Below are positions 1 through 9,104 of a DNA stretch of 20,874 nt, one piece after another. Position 1 is the stretch's first letter. The number at the start of each line of letters is the position of its first letter. The notes beneath the pieces were generated by a model. It did no database searches. It had not been told where the DNA came from and worked only from the letters and a program-made list of their open reading frames with translations. The stretch is from positions 1 through 20,874 of the forward strand of contig CAZNWB010000057.1 of NCBI GenBank assembly GCA_964576535.1, read 5' to 3'. The DNA is from 2-02-FULL-66-22 sp964576535 (lineage in GTDB: Bacteria; Methylomirabilota; Methylomirabilia; Methylomirabilales; 2-02-FULL-66-22). Both the position numbers and the translations under genes were made by a program.

Positions 1-111
1 GTCGTTCAGCCTCATCCTTAGGGGCTTGGCTAGGAGACGAAGATATTTTCCAGTGGTTTTAACATATTGATTCTATGGAACGTTTTTCGGTTATTTTTTA
101 AAACCTTACAA

Positions 112-140
112 TTGACAAGAAGGGGCTCATGTTTTATATT
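112..140 (+). promoter_or_regulatory. Sigma-70-type promoter for clpB
   Basis: TTGACA at 112-117 and TATATT at 135-140 are separated by exactly 17 bases. That is a perfect -35 box and a 5/6 -10 box, with the likely start site near 147 and the clpB start codon at 187. The leader 1-186 is clearly richer in A+T than the rest of the window and shows no recognisable gene; the left edge cuts it. No CIRCE inverted repeat (TTAGCACTC-N9-GAGTGCTAA) is visible. A sigma-32 reading of the same stretch fits poorly. Ordinary sigma-70 control is therefore the simplest reading. Confidence 0.75.
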
Positions 141-186
141 GCCTTTCGAGTAGATTTTCAAATGGCTACACACCGGAGGGATTCAC

Positions 187-2796
<2,610 letters not shown>

Positions 2797-2799
<3 letters not shown>

Positions 2800-2866
2800 G
2801 CCGAGGGCCGAGAGCCGAGGAGCGGAGGAGCATAAGGCAGCAGGCAGCAAGCAGGAGGCAGGAAGC
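2797..2866. repeat. Intergenic GAGCCGAG/GCAGGCAG word repeat
   Basis: Degenerate short words follow the clpB stop: GAGCCGAG, GGCCGAGAGCCGAG and GGAGC to about 2830, then GGCAGCAGGCAGCAAGCAGGA-type words to 2866. The clpB TGA itself is the start of the first word (TGAGCCGAG). Related GAGCCGAG words recur near 6629, 6820 and 14414. There is no coding potential. Function unknown. Confidence 0.6.
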
Positions 2867-2877
2867 CAAATCAGGGG

Positions 2878-2910
2878 ACGCCCTTCCGGAGAAGCAGGCC
2901 GGAAGGGCGT
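2878..2910. terminator. Convergent hairpin terminator between clpB and the receiver gene
   Basis: A perfect 12-bp stem (ACGCCCTTCCGG at 2878-2889, its complement at 2899-2910) encloses a 9-base loop and is followed by TCGTGTTTTGG. It lies 80 bases after the clpB stop and about 90 bases after the end of the converging minus-strand gene. It could therefore serve both transcripts. The T tract is short, so termination strength is uncertain. Confidence 0.65.
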
Positions 2911-2957
2911 TCGTGTTTTGGTGTCCCGTTTCCCTTGCCAAAAAGCATGATCTGACC

Positions 2958-2990
2958 TTGGCGTTCTTGGCGTCTTGGCGGTTCAGATTC
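2958..2990. repeat. CTTGGCGT tandem-word repeat
   Basis: Three near-tandem copies of CTTGGCG(T/G) with spacing of 8-9 bases, then a decayed fourth copy (CTTGGAT) to about 2997. Read on the minus strand, it begins within about 10 bases of the stop codon of the stand-alone receiver gene. This is the same position relative to an upstream gene end as the other word repeats in the window. Confidence 0.5.
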
Positions 2991-3001
2991 TTGGATCGGG
3001 G

Positions 3002-3388
3002 CTAGCAGGAGGGGAGTTGCGGAAGGCCTCGGACCAGACCCAGCAGGTGGTCCAGGTTGAGGGGCTTGTCGCAATAGTGCGAGGCGCCGCGTGCCATTGC
3101 CTCGCGCCGGATCTCGTCCGTGCCGAAGGCAGTCATGACGATAACGTACGTCTGGGGAGAGCGTTCCTTTAACAAGGCCAGTAGGTCCAGGCCAGCGGTG
3201 ATCTCGGTGCCCGAAAGTCGGACGTCCAGCAAGGCCAGGTCGAAGACCTGTTTCCGGATGGCATCCATCGCCTCGTCGCGACCGAGGCACGGGGTCACCT
3301 CGGCCCCAGACCTTCGGAGAAGGTGCGAAAGGCCGAGAAGGATCGTCGGTTCGTCATCAACGAGAAGGATACGCGTCGTGGCGGACAT
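3002..3388 (-). CDS. Stand-alone receiver (CheY-like) response regulator
   Basis: This encodes a 128-residue single receiver domain with no output domain. It carries the acid pair D11/D12, phospho-acceptor D55 (LALLDVRLSG), switch threonine T86 (VIVMTAFG) and conserved lysine K108 (CDKPL). Such proteins relay phosphoryl groups or bind a partner protein. Here the likely phosphodonor is the kinase encoded upstream in the same direction (inferred from context). The ATG at 3388 is chosen because the receiver motif begins at once after it. Its Shine-Dalgarno is weak and an in-frame GTG lies nine codons upstream, so the start is not certain. It is 97 bases downstream of the sigma-54 activator gene and has its own candidate sigma-54 promoter in that gap. 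Confidence 0.85.
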   Translation of the reverse strand: MSATTRILLVDDEPTILLGLSHLLRRSGAEVTPCLGRDEAMDAIRKQVFDLALLDVRLSGTEITAGLDLLALLKERSPQTYVIVMTAFGTDEIRREAMARGASHYCDKPLNLDHLLGLVRGLPQLPSC

Positions 3389-3461
3389 ACGGTCATCTGC
3401 CAGGAATCCGTACACTCCGGCCGTCCGGGAATCGGAATCCTGTCCTCCTTGCCGTACAGGA

Positions 3462-3477
3462 AGCAAGGGCTGTACCA
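3462..3477 (-). promoter_or_regulatory. Candidate sigma-54 (-24/-12) promoter for the receiver gene
   Basis: On the minus strand the gap holds TGGTACAGCCCTTGCT. The GG and GC doublets have the exact spacing of the sigma-54 consensus TGGCACG-N4-TTGCW, with a TGGCAC-to-TGGTAC change and A for the less conserved G. It lies 73 bases upstream of the receiver ATG and immediately after the stop codon of a sigma-54 activator gene. That context makes chance less likely. No activator-binding sites have been identified; they would fall inside the activator coding sequence. Confidence 0.6.
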
Positions 3478-3485
3478 GACGAATT

Positions 3486-4901
3486 TTAGGAGAGGCCGTA
3501 CCGCCGAATCTTGTCCTGGAGGGTTGAGCGGGAGATGCCGAGCAGTCGTGCAGCCTGACTCCGGTTTCCTGACACCGATGCAAGGACCTCGTTGATGTAG
3601 CGCTTTTCCATGTCCTCGAGGGTCCCGAATCCACTGGACGGGACTCCGAGGGCCTCCGCCGCCCCCGGCACCTGCACAGATGTCTCCGTAGGGCCAAGGG
3701 GAGGCGGCGAAGGGACTATCCCTACGAGCTGTTGCAATTCCGCGGGAAGGCAGGCAACGGGGATTGTCTCCGTTTGGCACAGGATCATTCCGCGCTCCGT
3801 GACGTTCCGGAGCTCGCGGACATTCCCCGGCCAGGAGTAGGCTATGAGGACCTGTTGCGCCTCCGGGCTGAACCCCCGGATGCGCTTCTTCAGCATCCCG
3901 TTGAACTCCTGAACGAACAGGTCGGCCAGCAACAGGATGTCGTTGCCCCGGTCCCGAAGCGGCGGGACCGAAAGCGGCATCACCTTGAGCCGGTAGTATA
4001 GGTCCTCCCGAAACGTCTTGTTTTCCACCAGCTTCGCCAGGTCCTTGTTGCTGGCGGTGATCACCCGGACGTCCACGGAGATGTCTCGCGTCCCGCCCAC
4101 CCGGCGGAAGGTCCGGTTCTCCAGGACGCGCAGGAACTTGGGCTGGATGGCAATGGGCATGTCGCCGATCTCATCCAGGAAAATGGTCCCGCCGTCGGCG
4201 ATCTCCAGGAGACCCCGCTTCAACGCCTTGGCGTCGGTGAAGGCGCCCCGTTCGTGCCCGAAGAGTTCCGACTCCAACAGGTGCTCCGACAGGCCCGCGC
4301 AGTTGATCTCGAGGAAGGGCTTGTCCGCCCGCGTGCTTCGGTAGTGGACGGCGCGGGCCACCACCTCCTTGCCCGAGCCGCTCTCCCCCTGGACCAGCAC
4401 GGTGGTCTGCGGGGCCTTGGCCAGAAGATCCACCATGCTGTGGATTTCACGGATGGCGGGGGAGGCGCCAGGGATCTGGGCAGGAGTGCGTCCGTGGGCC
4501 TGGTACCGGTAATAGCGATTCTCGCGCCGGAGTTTCAGCATCTCCAGCGCCTTCTCCACGCGGACCTCGGTCACCTCGGGGCTGCTGGGGTCCTTCTCGA
4601 GGAAGTCCTCGGCCCCCTTCTTGATTGCCGTGACGGCGGCCTCGACACTGCCATGCCCGGTGAGCAGGATGACCGCCGCCTCGGGGCACACACCCTTGAG
4701 ACGTTCCAGGACCTCGATGCCGTCCCCGTCGGGGAGCCGGAGATCCAGCAGGATGACCTCCGGCTCTTCCGCCTGGGCGGTCTGCAGCGCCGCGGCACCG
4801 CTGTCCGCCTCGCAGGCGCGATATCCCTTGCGCTCCAGCAGGTGCCGGAGGCTCTTCCGGATGGTCGGCTGGTCGTCAACGATGAGGACTGTCGGTGGCA
4901 T
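3486..4901 (-). CDS. NtrC-family sigma-54-dependent response regulator
   Basis: A 471-residue activator of sigma-54 RNA polymerase. The receiver domain (1-120) has D9/D10, phospho-acceptor D53, T81 and K103. The AAA+ domain (about 143-375) has Walker A GESGSGKE at 172-179, Walker B FLDEIGD with D243/E244 and R-finger region LYYRL near 301. A Fis-type helix-turn-helix lies at the C terminus (about 430-471). The sigma-54 contact loop reads GAFTDA (219-224) instead of the usual GAFTGA. It is preceded by the kinase gene (50-bp gap) and followed by the receiver gene, so the three form a signalling operon. The target regulon cannot be told, although the adjacent sigma-54 promoter is an obvious candidate. 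The Shine-Dalgarno before the ATG is weak. Confidence 0.93.
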   Translation of the reverse strand: MPPTVLIVDDQPTIRKSLRHLLERKGYRACEADSGAAALQTAQAEEPEVILLDLRLPDGDGIEVLERLKGVCPEAAVILLTGHGSVEAAVTAIKKGAEDFLEKDPSSPEVTEVRVEKALEMLKLRRENRYYRYQAHGRTPAQIPGASPAIREIHSMVDLLAKAPQTTVLVQGESGSGKEVVARAVHYRSTRADKPFLEINCAGLSEHLLESELFGHERGAFTDAKALKRGLLEIADGGTIFLDEIGDMPIAIQPKFLRVLENRTFRRVGGTRDISVDVRVITASNKDLAKLVENKTFREDLYYRLKVMPLSVPPLRDRGNDILLLADLFVQEFNGMLKKRIRGFSPEAQQVLIAYSWPGNVRELRNVTERGMILCQTETIPVACLPAELQQLVGIVPSPPPLGPTETSVQVPGAAEALGVPSSGFGTLEDMEKRYINEVLASVSGNRSQAARLLGISRSTLQDKIRRYGLS

Positions 4902-4951
4902 GGGACCTGTTGGTTGCGAGTCGTCTTACGGCTGCGTTGGCGCCATCCCGG

Positions 4952-6508
4952 TCATGATGGGACCGACTTCAGCGGGAGCGCCACGGTAAAGGTGCTCCCC
5001 GCCCGCTCCACGCTCTCGACGCCGATGGTGCCGCCGTGATCCTCCACGATGCGTCGGCAGATGGCCAGGCCGAAACCCGAGCCGGTGGACTTCGTTGTGA
5101 AGAAAAGGTCGAAGATCCGCTCCAGGTCCGCGGCCGGGATGCCGATACCCGTGTCGATGACCTGGCTCACCACGTACTCCGTGGACGGATCCCCATCGCC
5201 TGCGTGTAGCGCCAGGCCACGTTGGGCGGAGGCGGGCAGCGCGGACAGCGTGGTCCGGAAGAGGCGGATCGTGATCTGACCGCCCGAGGGAGTCGCTTGG
5301 ATGGCATTCTTGAGGAGATTCAAGAACACCTGGCGCAGCTTGTTCCCATCCGCCAGCACCGGGTGCAGCCTCTCCCCGACCTCCCGGGTGACCTTCATCT
5401 TGGCCTCGGCCACCTCTTCCTTGGCCAGGCCGAGGATCTCCTCCCAGATCTGCTCTACGGCTTGGGGTGTGCGCTGGAGCTTGGAGGGCCGCCCGTAGTC
5501 CAGCAGATCCTCCACCAGCGTGTTCAGGCGCTTGATTTCCGCCTGCATGGCGGTCAGGAGGTCCTGGTGGACAGCCCCGAACTTCACCTCGGTCATGAGG
5601 ATCTGCGCCACCGAGCTGATCCCGAAGAGGGGGTTTCGGATCTCGTGGGCGACCCCTGCGGCCACCTCGCCGATGGCGGCCAGGCGGTCCTTGCGGCGGA
5701 CCTCCGCCCGGATGGCACGCAGGTCGGACAGATCCCGGAAGATGATGATGGTCCCTTCGGGCTGGCCCGCGGCATCGAGCAGGACGGAGTTGTTGAAGCC
5801 GAGCGGCACCGTCCGGCCGTCGGGGAGGAGGAGATCCAGCTCTCGCAGGACGGAACCCACCTTGACCTCCAGGAGGGGCCGGGCGTCGGGGAATAGATCC
5901 AGCAGGCGCTTTCCAACCACCTCGGTTGCGGTCACGCTCAGGGTCTCCTGGCCGTGGTTGTTGATCATCCAGATCTCGCCGTCCCGATCCGTGACCAGGA
6001 GCCCGCTGCCCATGTGGGAGATGATGTTCTCCATGAGCTGGCGACCCCGAGTGATCTCCAGCGTCTGGGCCTGGACCTGGTCCTGGAGCTGGCGCAGGAG
6101 CCGTTTGTTCTCCGTGAGCAGCCGGTGCCGCTCCAGGGCGCGGCGGGTCGAGTAGATCAGGTCGCTGGGCTCGAAGGGCTTCGGCAGGAAATCGTACGCC
6201 CCCATCTTGAGGAGGTCGATGACCCGGCTCTGGGAGGAGTGGGCGGTCATGACGACCACCGGGATCTCGGGGAGCTCCTGGCCGAGGATCTGGAGGGCGT
6301 CGAAGCCGCTCATCCTTGGCATCATCAGGTCGAGCAGGATGGCGCCGACCTCTTCCTGCCGGGCCAGGCGCAGGCCCTCGTCGGCATCCTGGGCGGCCAG
6401 GACCCGGTAGCCCTCGCCGGCGATGATCTCGACGCACAGTTCGCGCACGAACCGTTCGTCGTCCACCACCAGGACCGTCTCGTTCGGTGCGGAGGTCTGG
6501 GCGTCCAT
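4952..6508 (-). CDS. Histidine kinase with N-terminal receiver and PAS domains
   Basis: A 518-residue soluble sensor kinase with no membrane segment or signal peptide. Order: receiver domain (about 10-125; phospho-acceptor D60, T88, K110), short coiled coil (about 125-160), PAS domain (about 160-265), HisKA dimerisation domain with phospho-accepting H288 in VAHEIRNPL, and HATPase domain with N-box residues N397/N401, G1 box DTGIGI (452-457), F box near 466-470 and G2 box GSGFGL (476-481). The receiver precedes the kinase, so phosphorylation there probably sets kinase activity rather than passing phosphate onward (inference). The PAS ligand is unknown. It is first in the minus-strand cluster and presumably phosphorylates the downstream regulators. 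The ATG is chosen because the receiver motif follows closely. Confidence 0.93.
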   Translation of the reverse strand: MDAQTSAPNETVLVVDDERFVRELCVEIIAGEGYRVLAAQDADEGLRLARQEEVGAILLDLMMPRMSGFDALQILGQELPEIPVVVMTAHSSQSRVIDLLKMGAYDFLPKPFEPSDLIYSTRRALERHRLLTENKRLLRQLQDQVQAQTLEITRGRQLMENIISHMGSGLLVTDRDGEIWMINNHGQETLSVTATEVVGKRLLDLFPDARPLLEVKVGSVLRELDLLLPDGRTVPLGFNNSVLLDAAGQPEGTIIIFRDLSDLRAIRAEVRRKDRLAAIGEVAAGVAHEIRNPLFGISSVAQILMTEVKFGAVHQDLLTAMQAEIKRLNTLVEDLLDYGRPSKLQRTPQAVEQIWEEILGLAKEEVAEAKMKVTREVGERLHPVLADGNKLRQVFLNLLKNAIQATPSGGQITIRLFRTTLSALPASAQRGLALHAGDGDPSTEYVVSQVIDTGIGIPAADLERIFDLFFTTKSTGSGFGLAICRRIVEDHGGTIGVESVERAGSTFTVALPLKSVPS

Positions 6509-6571
6509 ACCACCCAGACGATATCAAAGCCGAGGGCGGTCTTACAAGGGGAATCTGGGGCGCGCCGATTC

Positions 6572-6588
6572 CGGGGGGACGGGGGGGG
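6572..6588 (+). other. G-run, possible quadruplex
   Basis: Within the divergent gap before tilS there are runs of six and eight G separated by AC, ending just before a small CCATTG/CAATGG stem at 6595-6610. The runs could fold as a G-quadruplex on the plus strand, but no role is shown. They could also be a place where sequencing is unreliable. Confidence 0.3.
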
Positions 6589-6624
6589 AATTTCCATTGA
6601 CGGCAATGGGCGGCTTCACTAAGC

Positions 6625-6721
6625 TCACGCCGAGGAGCCGAGGAGCTGGGGAGCAGAGGAGCAACGGGGCACGGCGAAGGGTCGATCTGCTCGCTGCAAG
6701 TTGGCAGCTGCCAGCTTGCAG
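6625..6721. repeat. Word repeat plus 28-bp palindrome
   Basis: GAGGAGCCGAGGAGC-type words run from about 6629 to 6662. They are followed at 6694-6721 by a 28-bp palindrome centred on AGCT, with a single mismatched pair position (CTGCAAGTTGGCAG against CTGCCAGCTTGCAG). This lies between the divergent kinase and tilS genes. It is therefore the one word-repeat region in the window not attached to a gene 3' end. It shows no coding potential. Confidence 0.55.
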
Positions 6722-6723
6722 GT

Positions 6724-6809
6724 GGGGATGGGGCCCCGCAGGATGGCCACGGGGAGGAGCCCTGCCGGTTCGGGACGTCAGTCCCGAAGAGGCGGGGATG
6801 GGGCCCCGC
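6724..6809. repeat. 16-bp direct repeat flanking an 8-bp hairpin
   Basis: GGGGATGGGGCCCCGC occurs exactly twice, at 6724-6739 and 6794-6809. Between the copies lies a perfect hairpin, TTCGGGAC at 6769-6776 and GTCCCGAA at 6781-6788, with loop GTCA. The arrangement looks designed rather than random. It has no T tract, so it is not an obvious terminator. Confidence 0.6.
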
Positions 6810-6814
6810 TGGAA

Positions 6815-6875
6815 GAGATGAGAGCCGCGAGCCGAGAGCAGAGGGGCAGGGGAGCAGGGGAGCACCGAGGGGAGA
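6815..6875. repeat. GAGAGCCGCGAGCCGAGAGC word repeat upstream of tilS
   Basis: A 21-base string beginning TGAGAGCCGCGAGCCGAGAG at 6819-6839 is identical to one at 14413-14433 in the glmM-pdxJ gap. It is followed by GGGGCAGGGGAGCAGGGGAGC-like words that run to the purine-rich Shine-Dalgarno of tilS (about 6866-6874). The repeat may therefore supply that ribosome-binding site. Confidence 0.6.
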
Positions 6876-6882
6876 GAACTGG

Positions 6883-8304
6883 ATGCGCAGGGTGAGCATC
6901 CTCCATCGGGTGGAGAAGGCGCTCCGGGAGGCAGGCGTCGGCCCTGGCCAGCGCCTCCTGGCGGCCGTCTCGGGTGGGGTGGATTCTATGGTCCTCCTGG
7001 ATGCCCTGGCCTGCCTCCGTGAGCGGCTGGGCGTTCGACTGCACGTCGCCCACGTCCACCACGGCCTTCGGGGACGCGCGGCCGACGGCGATGCGGCGTT
7101 GGTCGTGGCCGAGGCGGCCCGCCTGGGGCTGGGGGTCAGCATTGTGCGCCTCCACCCGGGCGGGCGGGGTCCAGGGGAATCGGTGCAGGTGTGGGCGCGG
7201 GCGGCCCGGTACCGTCATCTGGACGCCATCGCGGAGCGGGTGGGGGCCTCCCACATCGCCGTGGCTCATACCCAGGACGATCAGGCGGAGACCGTGTTGC
7301 TCAATCTCCTACGGGGGACCGGACCGCGAGGTCTGGCCGGCATTCCCCCCACACGGCGTCGCATCCTGCGTCCCCTGCTCCAGGTCCCCCGGGCCGAGGT
7401 GGAAGCATACGCGGCCAGCAGGCAGGTGGCGTTCCGGCTGGATGCCTCAAACACCTCGGACGCGTACCGCCGGAACCGTGTCCGCCACCACCTGCTGCCC
7501 CTGCTGGCAAAGGAGTACAATCCTCGGATCGTCGAGTCGCTGGCCAGCCTGGCGGGCCTGATGCGCGAGGACGATTCCGCCTTGGCCGAGGCGGCCGATC
7601 GGTTCCTGGGGGAGAGCGCGCGAACGATGGATGGTGCCGTAATTCTCGAGGTGGCCGCCCTGGCCGCGGCCCCGCCGGCCGTGGCTCGCCGCGCGGTCCA
7701 CGCGGCGTTCCGGCAGGCGTCTCAGATGGCGCATAGCCTGACCCGCCGGCATCTCGAGGCCTTGCGCGGCCTGCTCTCGCGAGAAGGCGCGGTACGACTT
7801 CCGGGCGGGTTCGTGGGTCAGCGGGCCGGGGGGGAAATCCGGATCGGGCGACCGGGGGGAGAGTCTCCGACACCCGGACCGGATGCCCCGGCCGAGATCC
7901 CGGTCCGCCCGGGGGTCTGGACGGCATGGCCACCCCTCGCCTGTCGCATCCGCGTGAGACGGCTACCGGCCGGCCGGGTTCCCCTGGATGCCCCGACCCG
8001 CTGGCAGGCGCTGCTGAGCCCGCGGCTGCTCCTCGAGCGGCTCAACCTCCGCGCCTGGCGTGCCGGCGATCGCTTCCGGCCCCTGGGGATGCAGGGCCAG
8101 AAGAAGCTTCAGGACTTCTTCGTGGATGCCAAGGTTCCGCGCGGGGAGCGGGGACGCATCCCGCTGCTCACCGCCGGGGATCGGATCGCCTCGGTGCTCG
8201 GCCATCGGATCGCTGAGGAGTTCCGGTGGGGCGGTCGGGGTCCGGCGTGTCTACTCGAGGTTGAATTTCTCGGAGAACAGGGCCAATTGAAAACCGACAA
8301 CTGA
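6883..8304 (+). CDS. tilS: tRNA(Ile) lysidine synthase TilS
   Basis: TilS uses ATP and lysine to convert C34 of the CAU-anticodon tRNA(Ile) to lysidine, so the tRNA reads AUA. It is essential in most bacteria. The 473-residue product has the N-type ATP pyrophosphatase loop SGGVDS at 30-35, HVHHGLRG near 58-65, the conserved AHTQDDQAETVLL segment (129-141), and a C-terminal TilS domain with DRFRPLGMQGQKKLQDFF in the last 80 residues. The ATG follows a GAGGGGAG-type ribosome site. The last codons and the TGA stop lie inside a YGACAAC word repeat, so the tail (…KTDN) is repeat-derived. It is the first gene of the long plus-strand series. Codon use is like its neighbours. Confidence 0.94.
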   Translation: MRRVSILHRVEKALREAGVGPGQRLLAAVSGGVDSMVLLDALACLRERLGVRLHVAHVHHGLRGRAADGDAALVVAEAARLGLGVSIVRLHPGGRGPGESVQVWARAARYRHLDAIAERVGASHIAVAHTQDDQAETVLLNLLRGTGPRGLAGIPPTRRRILRPLLQVPRAEVEAYAASRQVAFRLDASNTSDAYRRNRVRHHLLPLLAKEYNPRIVESLASLAGLMREDDSALAEAADRFLGESARTMDGAVILEVAALAAAPPAVARRAVHAAFRQASQMAHSLTRRHLEALRGLLSREGAVRLPGGFVGQRAGGEIRIGRPGGESPTPGPDAPAEIPVRPGVWTAWPPLACRIRVRRLPAGRVPLDAPTRWQALLSPRLLLERLNLRAWRAGDRFRPLGMQGQKKLQDFFVDAKVPRGERGRIPLLTAGDRIASVLGHRIAEEFRWGGRGPACLLEVEFLGEQGQLKTDN

Positions 8305-8366
8305 CAACCGACAACCGGCCATCTCGTCTTGAGCCCGAAGTTGACCGGTTGTCAGTTGTCGATTTT
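8289..8366. repeat. YGACAAC heptamer palindrome at the tilS 3' end
   Basis: The left arm (about 8290-8318) carries three tandem YGACAAC heptamers ending in CGG. The right arm (8345-8364) carries the complement with two heptamers (CCGGTTGTCAGTTGTCGATT). The arms pair along about 22 bp apart from one extra heptamer on the left and one mismatch. The 26-base loop holds ordinary sequence. The tilS TGA (8302-8304) is part of the second heptamer. It could fold into a hairpin at the end of the tilS mRNA, ahead of hpt. Confidence 0.75.
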
Positions 8367-8392
8367 ACATTTTACATTGGGAGAGCGCTGGG

Positions 8393-8929
8393 GTGGGATA
8401 CCCGGTGGGCCGGACCCTGATCACCGCGGATGACATCCAGGCCTGCGTCCTGGAATTGGCAGAGGCCATCTCGCACGACTACGCCGGCCGGGACCTCCTC
8501 TTGATCTGCGTGCTGAAGGGGGCGGCCGTCTTCTGGGCCGACCTGTGCCGGGCCCTCCGCGTCCCCTGCCAGAGCGATTTCGTCGCCATGGAGAGTTACG
8601 GCGACGCCACCACGCCGTTGAAGGAACCGCGCTTCACCAAGGCGGCCGACGTGGCCCTGGCGGACCGCGACATCCTGATTGTCGAGGACATCATCGACAC
8701 GGGTCACACCAGCGCCGGGCTGCGGGCGCTGCTCCGCGCCCAGTCCCCCCGAAGTCTCGCCCTGTGCGCCCTGCTCGACAAGGCGGAGCGGCGACAGGTC
8801 AACACCCCCATCGAGTACTGCGGCTTCATCATCCCCAATGCCTTCGTGGTGGGCTACGGCCTCGACTTTGCCCAGCGGTACCGGCACCTTCCCTACATCG
8901 CTGTCCTGGAAGACCAGGCGGGACACTGA
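8393..8929 (+). CDS. hpt: Hypoxanthine phosphoribosyltransferase
   Basis: This enzyme salvages hypoxanthine (and usually guanine) by joining it to PRPP to give IMP or GMP. The 178-residue product is of usual length for the type I PRTase family. The PRPP-binding motif VEDIIDTGHT is at 97-106, the LKG loop at 41-43, the base-contacting lysine at K130 and GYGLDF at 154-159. The flexible-loop region reads MESYG and then departs from the usual SSYG pattern, a modest divergence. GTG at 8393 is taken as the start; another in-frame GTG lies four codons later. tilS-hpt-ftsH is a widespread order, which supports the call. A repeat palindrome separates it from tilS by 88 bases. Confidence 0.92.
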   Translation: MGYPVGRTLITADDIQACVLELAEAISHDYAGRDLLLICVLKGAAVFWADLCRALRVPCQSDFVAMESYGDATTPLKEPRFTKAADVALADRDILIVEDIIDTGHTSAGLRALLRAQSPRSLALCALLDKAERRQVNTPIEYCGFIIPNAFVVGYGLDFAQRYRHLPYIAVLEDQAGH

Positions 8930-9026
8930 CGGGGCTGGGACCCGCTGCGGCCCGCGACGAGCCATCCAGGAGCCGCGGGGAGTCGGCCGGCGTGCGCCGA
9001 CAGGCCTTCTCGCCGCGTGTTTCCTG

Positions 9027-9055
9027 TTGTCTTTCGCGGGTTTTCATGTTACATA
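9027..9055 (+). promoter_or_regulatory. Possible promoter upstream of ftsH
   Basis: TTGTCT (9027-9032) and TACATA (9050-9055) are 17 bases apart in a locally AT-rich patch 50 bases before the ftsH start. Matches to sigma-70 boxes are only 4/6 and 3/6. The 175-bp hpt-ftsH gap also holds a 6-bp GTCGGC/GCCGAC stem at 8982-9001. ftsH is heat-inducible in several bacteria, but no clear heat-shock promoter is seen. Confidence 0.3.
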
Positions 9056-9104
9056 AGCGACGATAACGCGGTCGGTTGCGCGACCACGTAGGAGGGAAAT
9101 CCGG

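Noticed and set aside
6597..6625. A tilS promoter TTGACG-N17-TAAGCT.
   Set aside because: The -10 matches only 3 of 6 and lies about 260 bases from the gene. It could be chance.
4926..7142. A 738-codon minus-strand frame across the kinase gene and tilS start.
   Set aside because: It is proline/arginine-rich and overlaps a clear kinase and TilS in other frames. It is a GC-driven artefact.
8349..8378. A promoter for hpt made of TTGTCA in the repeat arm and TACATT 18 bases on.
   Set aside because: The predicted start site would fall at or inside the hpt ribosome site, leaving almost no leader.
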